A stretch of 64,000 nucleotides of DNA, from NCBI RefSeq assembly GCF_000320405.1, contig NZ_KB291624.1, forward strand, positions 1-64,000. The letters run 5' to 3'. Every line of letters begins with the position of its first letter. Position 1 is the first letter of the stretch. The notes below the pieces were generated by a model. That model saw only the letters and a list, made by a program, of their open reading frames with translations. It did not search any database and was not told the origin of the DNA. The DNA is from Clostridium celatum DSM 1785. Lineage in GTDB: Bacteria; Bacillota; Clostridia; Clostridiales; Clostridiaceae. Of this stretch, positions 29,921 to 38,658 are shown one piece after another. A program made the position numbers and the translations under genes.

Positions 29921-30607
29921 TTAAACTATATATTTTGCTATTTCAGAGTTCTCTTTTATCAGTTTCTTCCATTGCTCAACTGGTTCTTTTATATGATGTG
30001 ATACAACCTCTTCAATATGATTTATATCTTTATTTTTTATAATATCTAAATACGTTATATGTTGGTCAACTAAAAATTCTTTATTTAACTTTAATTCAGC
30101 TAATAATCTCATTCTATTATAATGAGTACTTATATTACAAATAGATTCCCATACATTAACCTTATTTATACCTTTAAATAATAATTTATGAAATTCTTTA
30201 TCTAAGTTATGGAATTCCAATAAATTATCACCTTTTTGTGCAACTAATTTTTGTGCAAATAAACATTTCTCCATTTCCATTAATGTATCTTCTGAAAATT
30301 TTTCACATGCTTCTTTTAATGCTTCTTTTTCTAAGTTATATCTAATAAAAATAGCTTCTTCTATTAAATTCCAATCTATTAACGAAACATAAGTTCCTGC
30401 CTGTGGCTTAACTTCTATCAACTTTTCAGCCTTAAGTTTTATTAAAACCTCTCTTATTGGTGTTCTTGATACATTTAAGCGTTTTGCTAATTCTGACTCA
30501 CTTAACAACTCGCCTGGCTTTAATTCTAAACACATAATATTATCTTTTAATACTCTATATACATAATCTTTTCCAGTTTCTTTATCTAACTTATCATAAA
30601 GTATCAC
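29921..30607 (-). CDS. GntR-family regulator with FCD domain, probable UxuR
   Basis: A 228-residue regulator. The N-terminal winged helix-turn-helix contains ESELAKRLNVSRTPIREVL and PQAGTYVS, typical of the FadR subfamily of GntR. The C-terminal FCD ligand domain shows metal-ligand-type residues (Asp and His within EFHNLDKEFHKLL and later SHH). It sits inside the uronate cluster between uidA and uxuB, and a CTAG-centred site overlaps its own upstream region. It probably represses the cluster and is relieved by a uronate or a pathway intermediate; the ligand is not known. Confidence 0.88.
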   Translation of the reverse strand: MILYDKLDKETGKDYVYRVLKDNIMCLELKPGELLSESELAKRLNVSRTPIREVLIKLKAEKLIEVKPQAGTYVSLIDWNLIEEAIFIRYNLEKEALKEACEKFSEDTLMEMEKCLFAQKLVAQKGDNLLEFHNLDKEFHKLLFKGINKVNVWESICNISTHYNRMRLLAELKLNKEFLVDQHITYLDIIKNKDINHIEEVVSHHIKEPVEQWKKLIKENSEIAKYIV

Positions 30608-30662
30608 CTATAATTACCCCCTAATATTTTTGCTAATTTATAAATTACGAGACCTTTTATCC

Positions 30663-30682
30663 TAGTACACTAGTATAATTAC
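30663..30682. promoter_or_regulatory. Operator-like site upstream of the gntR gene
   Basis: TAGTACACTAGTATAATT has a CTAG core (30670-30673) with partly matching arms (AGTACA and TATAAT). It suggests autoregulation. Confidence 0.45.
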
Positions 30683-30697
30683 ATTTTATTATATCAT

Positions 30698-30733
30698 AAA
30701 AAAATTAGGTATATATACTATACCTAATTTTTT
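30698..30733 (-). terminator. Terminator of uidA
   Basis: AAAATTAGGTA (30701-30711) pairs with TACCTAATTTT (30721-30731), and T-runs flank both sides. It ends the HAD-kdgK-uidA transcript before gntR. Confidence 0.8.
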
Positions 30734-30752
30734 TATTAATTTTATTAATATC

Positions 30753-32552
30753 TTATTTCTTATAGCCGAAATTTGGTATATTAGTCCATCTTTCACGTAA
30801 AGAATGAGCTATCATCTTAGGCTTTCTTTCTCTAGTAAATATCCCCTTTTTATTACCTTGGACTCTTATTATACCTTGACTTGTAGCAAAATCTGCAAAA
30901 TTCCACGTTTGTTCTCCAACAAAGTTTTTACATTTGTCTACAACTTCATGATTAGCTTCATAATATTGTACTTGATATTCTTCAGTAAACATAACTGGTA
31001 CTGTATCATGCATTCCTGCAACAGTGTCTGCACCATACTCTGTAAACATTATAGGCGTATTAGGACATCTTTCTTCCCAACCTCTTAGTTCTTCAGCAAG
31101 CATTCTTTTAGCTTCCTCTAAATCTCCACCTGCTACATACCATCCATAATATCTATTAAGGCATAATACATCTACTATATCCCCAACTTTACATTTATCC
31201 GGAGTAGAGTATAAATATGTAACTACAGTCACAGGTCTCTTTTGAGGATCTAATTCCTTTGTTAACTTTATTAATGGTTCAAAATATTCCTTTGCTCCTT
31301 CTGAATCAGAATCTGGTTCATTTGCTACAGACCACATTACAACACATGGATGATTTTTATCTCTTGAAACTAATTCTCGTAAGACTTGTTCATGTGCTTC
31401 TTTAGTACCTATCTCTTTCCATGTATCCCTTTTTACAGAATCACCAAATAATCCAGTGGCCATAAAGTTTAAATGTAATCCCACTGCTGGAGTTTCATCA
31501 ATTACAACTATTCCTTCTCTATCTGCAAGTCTCATTATTTCCTCTGAATAAGGATAATGTGCAGTTCTAAATGAGTTTGCTCCAATCCATTTCATTAAAT
31601 TAAAATCTTTTATATTAACAGCTTCGTTCATTCCTCTTCCATTTATATAAGAATCTTCATGTTTTCCAAATCCTTTAAAATAGAATGGCTTATTATTAAT
31701 TAAGAACTTTCCTTCTTTAACTTTAACTGTTCTTACACCAAAATCTTCAAAATAAGTATCGATTACTGTATTATCATTTAATAATTCAACTTTTAATTTA
31801 TATAGATATGCATTCATAGGTTCCCATAACTTAACATTATCTATAACTAAATTTCCACACTTTCCTGTTTCTTGTGAAACTACATTATTATTCTCATCAA
31901 TAATTGATACATTAATATTCCCTTCTCCTACAGTCTTAATTTCATAATTAACATATCCTACTGTTTCTTTAAAATCAGTAACAATTGTTATGTCTTCTAT
32001 ATAATTCTTAGGAGTTGTATAAATTTTTACAGGTCTATGTATTCCTGCATAATTGAAAAAGTCAAAATTAACTAAATTTTTTACAACTCTTTTTCCATTA
32101 ACCTCTACCTCTTTTACTAATCCAACTGGTAAAGTGCTCTCATCTATTATATTATTTACAGCAACAGTTAATCTATTTTCACCTTGTACCAATAGATTAT
32201 TTATTTCAGCCTCAAAAGGAGTAAATCCTCCCTTATGCTCAACTAATAATTCTCCATTTAAATATACTTTTGCTTCATGAGTTACTGACCCAAATCTTAA
32301 CACTATTCTTTCATTAGTTAAAAACTTAGGAACAATAAAATTTCTTTCATACCATACCCATCCAACATGATCTCTAATTTCTTGATTTTCTACTAAATCA
32401 TTATATGAAGCTGGTACAGCCATTTCTATAGTATTTTTTAATGGTGATTTTCTCCATTCTTCTGTAAGGCCATATTCCTTATCTAGTTTAAACTTCCATA
32501 TACCATTTAAATCTATTAATTGTCTTGATTCTGTAACTATTGGATATAACAT
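30753..32552 (-). CDS. uidA: Beta-glucuronidase (glycoside hydrolase family 2)
   Basis: This 599-residue GH2 enzyme hydrolyses beta-D-glucuronides. It has the jelly-roll, immunoglobulin-like and TIM-barrel domains in order. The acid/base glutamate lies in [13 protein letters not shown] and the nucleophile in [13 protein letters not shown]. The NFxxxRxSHYP-like loop is [10 protein letters not shown]. No signal peptide is present, so imported glucuronides are cleaved in the cytoplasm. GGAGGGG precedes the ATG. It is the third gene of the HAD-kdgK-uidA operon. The N-F-x-K/glucuronate-binding region is not inspected in detail, so a related GH2 specificity is possible but less likely in this context. 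Confidence 0.92.
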   Translation of the reverse strand: MLYPIVTESRQLIDLNGIWKFKLDKEYGLTEEWRKSPLKNTIEMAVPASYNDLVENQEIRDHVGWVWYERNFIVPKFLTNERIVLRFGSVTHEAKVYLNGELLVEHKGGFTPFEAEINNLLVQGENRLTVAVNNIIDESTLPVGLVKEVEVNGKRVVKNLVNFDFFNYAGIHRPVKIYTTPKNYIEDITIVTDFKETVGYVNYEIKTVGEGNINVSIIDENNNVVSQETGKCGNLVIDNVKLWEPMNAYLYKLKVELLNDNTVIDTYFEDFGVRTVKVKEGKFLINNKPFYFKGFGKHEDSYINGRGMNEAVNIKDFNLMKWIGANSFRTAHYPYSEEIMRLADREGIVVIDETPAVGLHLNFMATGLFGDSVKRDTWKEIGTKEAHEQVLRELVSRDKNHPCVVMWSVANEPDSDSEGAKEYFEPLIKLTKELDPQKRPVTVVTYLYSTPDKCKVGDIVDVLCLNRYYGWYVAGGDLEEAKRMLAEELRGWEERCPNTPIMFTEYGADTVAGMHDTVPVMFTEEYQVQYYEANHEVVDKCKNFVGEQTWNFADFATSQGIIRVQGNKKGIFTRERKPKMIAHSLRERWTNIPNFGYKK

Positions 32553-32604
32553 AATAACCCCTCCAAAAATTTATTTTAATAAAATTTATTATTTTTTTAA
32601 AATT

Positions 32605-33630
32605 TTACCTTTTTACATTGCATAATCCATTATCTATAACTGAATTAATTGTATCTTCATCAATAATATTTATATCTCCTATTATTGAATGCTTCAAAGC
32701 ACTAGCACATGTTCCAAATTCTACAATTCTTTCATTTTTCATTTCATTTAAAATTCCGTGAAGTATCCCTGCTGTAAAAGCATCACCACCACCAACTCTA
32801 TCTAATATGTCAAATGTATGCTTATTTGATTTAAATAACTGATTTCCATCAAATAAATACCCCTGTAAAGTATTATTGTTTATTGAATTTACAATTCTCT
32901 TAGTACATGCTACATATTTTAAATTTGGATATTTTTTAAATAGCTTCTCGTAATTATATTGTAATTTTTCCTCAACCCCTAAATTATTATCCTCAAACTT
33001 TAATATATTTTCCATATCTAGCTGTCCTAAAAAAGCAAAATCTATATATGGTAATATTTCTTCTAAAACTTCCTTTGCCTCATCTATAGACCATAACTTC
33101 GATCTATAATTAGAATCATAAGAAACTAGTATTCCTTGTCTTCTACATTCCTTTACAATATCTATTATTAACTCTTTTAAATTATTGCTTAAAGCTGGAG
33201 TTATTCCTGATAAATGAACTAATCCAACATCTTTTAGCATTTTTTTTATATCAAATTCTTCTTTTTTAGCCATGGAAATTGCTGAATACTTTCTATCATA
33301 TATAACTTCAGTACTTCTAAGTCCATGTCCTATTTCAGAATAATATACACCAAGTCTACCTTCACCTATCACAACATCGTTTACATCTACATTATAACCC
33401 CTAAACTTACTTATGACTTTTTCTCCTAAATAATTATTTGGTAATTTAGTTATAAACTTAGTATCATGACCCATAATAGCAAGACTTGCTATTACATTTG
33501 CTTCTCCTCCAGAATATACAGCCTCGAAAGAATTAGCTTGTATTATTTTTTGATTATTAGGAGGCGTAAGTCTTAACATTATTTCTCCAAAACCTAATAC
33601 TTTTTTACTTTTGAATTGTATGTTTCTCAT
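32605..33630 (-). CDS. kdgK: 2-keto-3-deoxygluconate kinase (PfkB family)
   Basis: A 341-residue ribokinase-family enzyme that phosphorylates 2-keto-3-deoxygluconate to KDPG. The N-terminal GEIMLRLTPP and GGEANVIASLA segments and the C-terminal catalytic motif RVGGGDAFTAGILHG are clear. I place the start at ATG 33630, with AGGGG upstream; a TTG at 33651 is the alternative. Position between the HAD gene and uidA supports the uronate role. Confidence 0.9.
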   Translation of the reverse strand: MRNIQFKSKKVLGFGEIMLRLTPPNNQKIIQANSFEAVYSGGEANVIASLAIMGHDTKFITKLPNNYLGEKVISKFRGYNVDVNDVVIGEGRLGVYYSEIGHGLRSTEVIYDRKYSAISMAKKEEFDIKKMLKDVGLVHLSGITPALSNNLKELIIDIVKECRRQGILVSYDSNYRSKLWSIDEAKEVLEEILPYIDFAFLGQLDMENILKFEDNNLGVEEKLQYNYEKLFKKYPNLKYVACTKRIVNSINNNTLQGYLFDGNQLFKSNKHTFDILDRVGGGDAFTAGILHGILNEMKNERIVEFGTCASALKHSIIGDINIIDEDTINSVIDNGLCNVKR

Positions 33631-33663
33631 CCTACCCCTATCCTTTCCCAATTATATATAAGA

Positions 33664-34509
33664 TTATTTAGATAAATTTAATCTAAATTCATTTATAACT
33701 TTTTCTTGATATTCACCTATATATAAATCACCAATAAATTTTTCTAAAGCCTCTTTAGTAAATCTTTCCCAAGAATCTTTTTCTTTTTTAACCATTATTG
33801 GATAATATAAAACTTCATTTGATTCAGCAGCTTTAAGATCTCCTAAAGCATCACCTACCATTAAAACCTTTGTTCTATCATATCCCTTTTCAATAAGCTT
33901 ACTTATACAATAAGCCTTTGATCCAATATTTTGAGTTAAAACTATATCAACATTTTCTAAAAGTCCATTATGACTCCATTCATCTAAAACTGCTTTTTCA
34001 TTTGCAGATGATACTATTGCTATATCTGCAATTTTTTTAGCTGCTATTATAGCCTCTTTTACTCCTTCGAATGGACATTTTTCATCGTCACTTAATAAAT
34101 CTATTGATTTATTTACAGCTTTTGACCATTCTAAAGCCCTTTTTATACAAATATTATTTGTCTTTTCTAATTCAGCTTCTAAAGATTCATTGGAAAGTTC
34201 TAAAGTTTCCTCTGTCCATTTTAAAAATTCATCTAAACCTTCAATTTTTATATATTTATCATTAATTTCAGTAAGAGCTACTGCTAACCCCTTAAATCTA
34301 TTTATTCCCCTAGTTAATGTATAAAGATTAACTTCATTCCAACTATCTAATATAGTCTTTCTCCACTTTTCAAGATTCCATTCTGTAATCATACAAGGTC
34401 CAAAACACTTTATATGCTTTATATCCATAGTATCTATTTCACATCCATCAGAATCTATACAAATAAGAAAATCTTTATTTTTTATAAACTTTTCTAATAT
34501 ATTACTCAT
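33664..34509 (-). CDS. HAD-superfamily hydrolase, first gene of the uidA operon
   Basis: A 281-residue haloacid dehalogenase-type protein. Motif I is IDSDGCEID near residue 18, and the later motif VLMVGDALGDLKAAE supplies the acidic metal ligands, so a phosphatase is likely. A helical cap lies between. I do not recognise its substrate. Leading the kdgK-uidA operon behind a shared operator suggests a role in uronate metabolism, for instance removing a stalled phosphorylated sugar acid. No convincing ribosome binding site precedes the ATG at 34509, unlike the neighbours. Confidence 0.75.
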   Translation of the reverse strand: MSNILEKFIKNKDFLICIDSDGCEIDTMDIKHIKCFGPCMITEWNLEKWRKTILDSWNEVNLYTLTRGINRFKGLAVALTEINDKYIKIEGLDEFLKWTEETLELSNESLEAELEKTNNICIKRALEWSKAVNKSIDLLSDDEKCPFEGVKEAIIAAKKIADIAIVSSANEKAVLDEWSHNGLLENVDIVLTQNIGSKAYCISKLIEKGYDRTKVLMVGDALGDLKAAESNEVLYYPIMVKKEKDSWERFTKEALEKFIGDLYIGEYQEKVINEFRLNLSK

Positions 34510-34536
34510 CTTGTCAACTACTATTGTATTTTTATA

Positions 34537-34668
34537 TTATATTTGGAGTTAGTACTTCAAATCAGTGTGTAGACTTTTGAGTATTATTAAAATTTTCCAA
34601 TTCCCTAATAACATCAAATTTTGGTAATATTGCTTAAGTATAAAAGAATGGTACTAACTCAAATATAA
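34537..34668. repeat. Inverted repeat bounding a 95-bp segment in the HAD operon leader
   Basis: TTATATTTGGAGTTAGTAC (34537-34555) is complementary to GTACTAACTCAAATATAA (34651-34668) with a single unpaired G. The enclosed segment contains further short complementary parts (TTATTA/TAATAA, CCAA/TTGG). In RNA this would close a multibranched structure in the 5' untranslated region; as DNA it could be an invertible segment. Confidence 0.65.
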
Positions 34669-34698
34669 TAATTATAAATTTACTTTATACGAAAGTAT

Positions 34699-34722
34699 TT
34701 ATACTAGTGTATACTAGCATAT
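34699..34722. promoter_or_regulatory. Operator-like double site upstream of the HAD-kdgK-uidA operon
   Basis: ATACTAGTGTATACTAGCAT contains two overlapping CTAG-centred elements. TGTATACTAGCATATTAAT here is identical to the block upstream of uxuB. It probably overlaps the promoter of this operon. Confidence 0.6.
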
Positions 34723-34773
34723 TAATTTCCACATTTCAACTACTTATTTATTACTAAATTAGTTCACAACTAT

Positions 34774-34804
34774 AAAAAGCAACTATATAAATATATAATT
34801 GCTT
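34774..34804 (-). terminator. Terminator of the histidine kinase gene
   Basis: On the minus strand AAGCAATTATATA pairs with TATATAGTTGCTT (one G-T pair) and TTTTTA follows. Confidence 0.75.
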
Positions 34805-34847
34805 CCTTAATAAAAATATTTATTAAATTATTTACCTAAAAAATATA

Positions 34848-35732
34848 TTAATTCCATACAATAGTTATTTTTAAATTCTCATCCTCTACTTCAGCACTTA
34901 TTCTCTGGCCTAACTTCTCCACTAAAACATTAGTTATATATAAACCTAATCCTGTATTTCTATCGCTTCTTGATTTATCCACAGTATAAAATCTATCAAA
35001 AATCTTATCCACATTTTGTTCATTTAATCCTATTGCTTTGTTAATAAATTCTGTTATTATGATATCGTCTTTTTGTTTTAAAGTTATTTTTACAAACTTT
35101 TCTCCATGTTTAATCATATTACCTATTAAATTTGAAAATATTCTAATTACAGCACTTTCATCACATATTATATCTCTTATATTTTCATCTATTTCTATAA
35201 TAGGCTCAATATTATTATTTATAAAATCATTATAGAACAATGCAATATTTTCACATAATATTTTGCTTAAATTTATTTTTTTATAATTAAATTTATATTC
35301 ATTTCCTTCAATTCTTGATAAATCATAAAAACCATTAATTAATTCTTGCAAGGACTTTGTCCTCTTCTCTATTATTTCTAAATACTCTTTTCTTTCAATT
35401 TCTGAAAGATCCTTTTCCTTAACCATTTGCATATATCCCATTATAGAAGTTAACGGTGTTCTCAAATCATGAGACATATTAGATATACTTTGTCTTAATT
35501 CTTCTTCTGTCTTCTTTTTTGCAGCTACTACTTTTTGTCTTTCGTCATATAGCAAGTTGATATTAATCACTAATTTTTCTATATCTTTATCAATAGTTGA
35601 AGTTTTTATATTAGTATATTCATTTAAGTTTTTTTCAATTTGCATACTTATTTTTCTTAATTCTGTTTTATTTTTAATAATAATACTTATTAAAACAATA
35701 ATTACCACTATTAAAAGATATATTATTCCCAT
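34848..35732 (-). CDS. Sensor histidine kinase
   Basis: A 294-residue kinase with one N-terminal membrane helix (about residues 2-20), no sizeable sensor domain, a coiled segment and the phosphoacceptor box SMSHDLRTPLTSIMG. The ATPase domain has a divergent N box (NLIGNMIKHG) and a G box RNTGLGLYITNVL. The ATG at 35732 is chosen because GGAGA lies before it. The partner is probably the OmpR-type regulator at 40756; the two are separated by two ABC transporters. Short kinases like this usually sense through a transporter or other membrane protein. Confidence 0.88.
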   Translation of the reverse strand: MGIIYLLIVVIIVLISIIIKNKTELRKISMQIEKNLNEYTNIKTSTIDKDIEKLVININLLYDERQKVVAAKKKTEEELRQSISNMSHDLRTPLTSIMGYMQMVKEKDLSEIERKEYLEIIEKRTKSLQELINGFYDLSRIEGNEYKFNYKKINLSKILCENIALFYNDFINNNIEPIIEIDENIRDIICDESAVIRIFSNLIGNMIKHGEKFVKITLKQKDDIIITEFINKAIGLNEQNVDKIFDRFYTVDKSRSDRNTGLGLYITNVLVEKLGQRISAEVEDENLKITIVWN

Positions 35733-35902
35733 TAATTCTCCTTTTCTACATATCAATATTATATATCTATCTTATTGTATTTTTATCATTAAATTTAACA
35801 CTATAGTAATTACTTAATTATATTCTAAGTATTAAATATTTCCAATATAATACCTTTATAAACATAATAAATAATTTCACCTTCAATATTATTCATAATT
35901 CT

Positions 35903-35937
35903 AAAAAAATGATCGGTTATAGTTACCGACCATTTTT
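35903..35937 (-). terminator. Terminator of the ABC transporter operon
   Basis: On the minus strand AAATGGTCGGT pairs with ACCGATCATTT (one G-U pair) and a T-run follows. It lies between the permease and kinase genes, so the kinase may need its own promoter or readthrough. Confidence 0.8.
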
Positions 35938-35968
35938 ATTCATTAATTAAAACTATTACTTTTTTATA

Positions 35969-37573
35969 CTAAAGTTCTTTAAATTTAGTTACTCCTTGAT
36001 TAATTAATACTTCCCATGCAACTACTAACATTACTAATAATATTATAGCAACTATACTTAAAAACATTATAAAATTACTTATTCTAAATAAATATACTGC
36101 ACCTATTCCTAATCCAATTGTGGCCATAACAAATACCATTGTAATAAATACACTTGTGCTTTGTTTTACTACTACTGTAGGGTTTGTCCAGTCCAATTTA
36201 GGGAAATATAAATTTCCTATCAATCCTACAACTGGTGATAATAATGAAAATATTAAGCTTATTACAAGATTAAATATTAAATACTTAATTTCATAATTTA
36301 ATCCTATAAATAACAATATATTAGAAATAATTGTAGCAGGAACTGTTATAATTAAATTCATTAAAATCTTACCTTTAAATATTTTTACAGTATCAATAGG
36401 TAGTGATTTAATTATCCATAATCTATTACCTTCTAATGAAATTGATGAATTAGTAGTACATGATAACCCTATAGTAAATACCATTAATACTAATGCCATC
36501 ATAGGAATTAAATCTTCCATTCCTTGATACCCTAATAAAACTAAAATCTGTTCTCTACTTAAAAATAAACTGACAACAGATGCTGATACTAGCAATACCA
36601 TTGCAAATGCTGTATTAAAAATATATATTGGTGTTGCTATATATCTCCTTAATTCTTGTATCATTAATGCTTTTAGGATACTTTTTTCTTCTAAACTTCC
36701 AACCTTATAATTGGCTCTTCTATAAGTTTCAGATAGCTTTCCATTAATAATCTTAAATGTTTTTGCAAATACAAATATAAAAATCATAAATGGTATTATC
36801 GATATAATTATAAACTTAACTAAACTAATAAAATCAATATTTATTAATGCATTTTTTAAATATAAAGCCGGTGGATATATACTAGATAATCCATTTACTA
36901 TTGATTCACTATTAGCTATAAATTCATTAACATATTTTTGTGAATTAAATGAGACTGCCATAATACCAAGTAAAATTATCATTCCTACTATTACAGTTGC
37001 TATATTTTTATGCTTAAATCTTGATGATATAAATGTTATTATAACTGCGATTATTGAAGCTGCTACTATAGGTATCATTGGTACAAATATTAATGATATT
37101 GTTAATATTAAAAAATACATCCATGATAAACTTCCATTATATCTAAAATAAACTATAGATGCTGGTATTAATATAAGTGCTGAGCTTATAAAATTTATAG
37201 ACATAAGGCTAATTATTTTACTAGCTAATATTGTGGTGTTCTTTATAGGCAAAGACATTAATAAATCATAATCTTTTGCATTAAATAAAACACCTTGAGC
37301 CTTGTATATTGATGTAAAAAGTCCTAACATACAACTTACCAATATAGCCATTACTAATAATAAATCTAAATAACCTATTTCTTGTAATGCTTCCGCCATC
37401 ATTAATGAATATGTCGTTGACATAAAGCAAATTAAAGCTCCAATAAATATCAACATAAATGTTGAAAATAATAGCTTTTTCTTCTCTTTACCTCCATTTA
37501 TTCCATTAGCTAAAGAATTAATACCTGTATTATTTATAAATGAATTTTTTAATATAACTAATAAATTACTCAT
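35969..37573 (-). CDS. ABC transporter permease, large (putative exporter)
   Basis: A membrane protein of about 534 residues with a dozen or more hydrophobic segments in two halves, separated by a soluble stretch near the middle (FAKTFKIINGKLSETYRRA). It resembles the clostridial ABC exporter permeases of ABC-2 character. The start is placed at ATG 37573; a TTG two codons earlier is possible. It overlaps the end of the ATPase gene by a few bases, so the pair is coupled. The substrate is unknown. Confidence 0.8.
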   Translation of the reverse strand: MSNLLVILKNSFINNTGINSLANGINGGKEKKKLLFSTFMLIFIGALICFMSTTYSLMMAEALQEIGYLDLLLVMAILVSCMLGLFTSIYKAQGVLFNAKDYDLLMSLPIKNTTILASKIISLMSINFISSALILIPASIVYFRYNGSLSWMYFLILTISLIFVPMIPIVAASIIAVIITFISSRFKHKNIATVIVGMIILLGIMAVSFNSQKYVNEFIANSESIVNGLSSIYPPALYLKNALINIDFISLVKFIIISIIPFMIFIFVFAKTFKIINGKLSETYRRANYKVGSLEEKSILKALMIQELRRYIATPIYIFNTAFAMVLLVSASVVSLFLSREQILVLLGYQGMEDLIPMMALVLMVFTIGLSCTTNSSISLEGNRLWIIKSLPIDTVKIFKGKILMNLIITVPATIISNILLFIGLNYEIKYLIFNLVISLIFSLLSPVVGLIGNLYFPKLDWTNPTVVVKQSTSVFITMVFVMATIGLGIGAVYLFRISNFIMFLSIVAIILLVMLVVAWEVLINQGVTKFKEL

Positions 37574-38279
37574 TATCAATCAACTCCATAAATACATCTT
37601 CTAAAGAGCTATTTCCTTTAACCTCTTCCATAGTTCCTTCTGCTACAATCTTTCCACCTTTAATAATTGCAATCTTATCACATAATTTTTCAGCAACTTC
37701 TAATACATGAGTTGAGAAAAATATAGAACTTCCTTCATTACATATTTCTCTCATTATTTCTTTAAGCGTATGAGCTGCCTTAGGGTCTAGTCCAACAAAA
37801 GGTTCATCTAAAATTAATAGCTTTGGCTTATGAATTAATGCTGATATAACAGCTAGCTTTTGCTTCATACCATGCGAATATGACGATATTAAATCCCCTA
37901 AATACTTAGTTAACTCTAATTTATCTCCATAATATTTAATTAATTTTTCTCTTTGAGCTTTACCAACCTTATATATATCTGCAATAAAGCTTAAATACTG
38001 AATGCCAGTTAACGCTTCATAAAGATCTGGATTATCAGGTATATAGGCCATAATTTTTTTACATTCTATTGTATCATTTTTAATTGATTTTCCATTAACT
38101 AATATATCTCCATCATTAAAATCTAATATTCCTACAATAGCTTTAATTGTTGTAGTTTTTCCTGCTCCATTATGTCCTATAAAGCCAAATATTTCTCCAC
38201 CATTTACATTTAAAGATATATTGTCTACTGCTTTTTGTCCTTTTGAATATTCCTTAGAAAAATTCTTTATATCTAACAT
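37566..38279 (-). CDS. ABC transporter ATP-binding protein
   Basis: A 237-residue ABC ATPase. Walker A is GHNGAGKTTTIKA, the signature is SYSHGMKQKLAV, Walker B is LLILDEPFVGLDP and the switch histidine is in FFSTHVLEVAEKL. The ATG at 38279 follows GGGGAG at a good distance. It pairs with the downstream permease. The type fits drug, peptide or sodium exporters. Confidence 0.92.
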   Translation of the reverse strand: MLDIKNFSKEYSKGQKAVDNISLNVNGGEIFGFIGHNGAGKTTTIKAIVGILDFNDGDILVNGKSIKNDTIECKKIMAYIPDNPDLYEALTGIQYLSFIADIYKVGKAQREKLIKYYGDKLELTKYLGDLISSYSHGMKQKLAVISALIHKPKLLILDEPFVGLDPKAAHTLKEIMREICNEGSSIFFSTHVLEVAEKLCDKIAIIKGGKIVAEGTMEEVKGNSSLEDVFMELIDNE

Positions 38280-38318
38280 ACTAACTCCCCTTTTTATCAT
38301 TGATCTATTTATCCTAAT

Positions 38319-38612
38319 TTATAAATTTGAGATTAATGCAAAAACTTGAATAAATATAGCTAAAACTGAAATAATTAACTGTCTTTTCCACTGATCAGTT
38401 TTACCATTCTTATTAGGTAAAAATCCTAATGCATATACTCCAATAGGTAAAATAACAGCCAATACTTTTGGCATATAGTTTTGTAATTGCCCACTAGCTG
38501 AAATTTGCATTCCTACTTTATCTGGCAATAGCCAAAATGAAACAATTCCTAAAATAGCAATTAATATGCCAAAGCCTAATTTAATATAATTTGATAATTT
38601 TCTATTTTCCAT
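38319..38612 (-). CDS. Small membrane protein, DUF1648/SdpI-like
   Basis: A 97-residue protein with three hydrophobic segments (about residues 10-28, 45-64 and 76-95). The piece LPDKVGMQISASGQLQNYMPK resembles the DUF1648 segment of SdpI-type immunity proteins, in which an LPD/LPxxVP and a central sugar-like loop precede the second helix. SdpI protects Bacillus against a toxic peptide. A similar membrane-protection role beside two exporters is plausible but unproven. Confidence 0.6.
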   Translation of the reverse strand: MENRKLSNYIKLGFGILIAILGIVSFWLLPDKVGMQISASGQLQNYMPKVLAVILPIGVYALGFLPNKNGKTDQWKRQLIISVLAIFIQVFALISNL

Positions 38613-38658
38613 CTCTTTTTACCCGTCCTCATTAATTGTTGTTATACTATCTTTGTCT

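Larger units (their letters stand above)
34510..34847. other. Intergenic region before the HAD operon: operator, promoter region and inverted-repeat leader
   Basis: From right to left it holds the histidine kinase terminator (34774-34804), a double CTAG operator (34701-34720), a probable promoter around 34680-34715 and a leader of about 165 nt containing long complementary arms (34537-34555 and 34651-34668). No gene is apparent. Confidence 0.6.

Noticed and set aside
22313..34509. Mobile element carrying the uronate island
   Set aside because: No integrase, transposase, tRNA attachment site or flanking direct repeat was found, so only an insertion at the uvrA-uvrB junction can be proposed.
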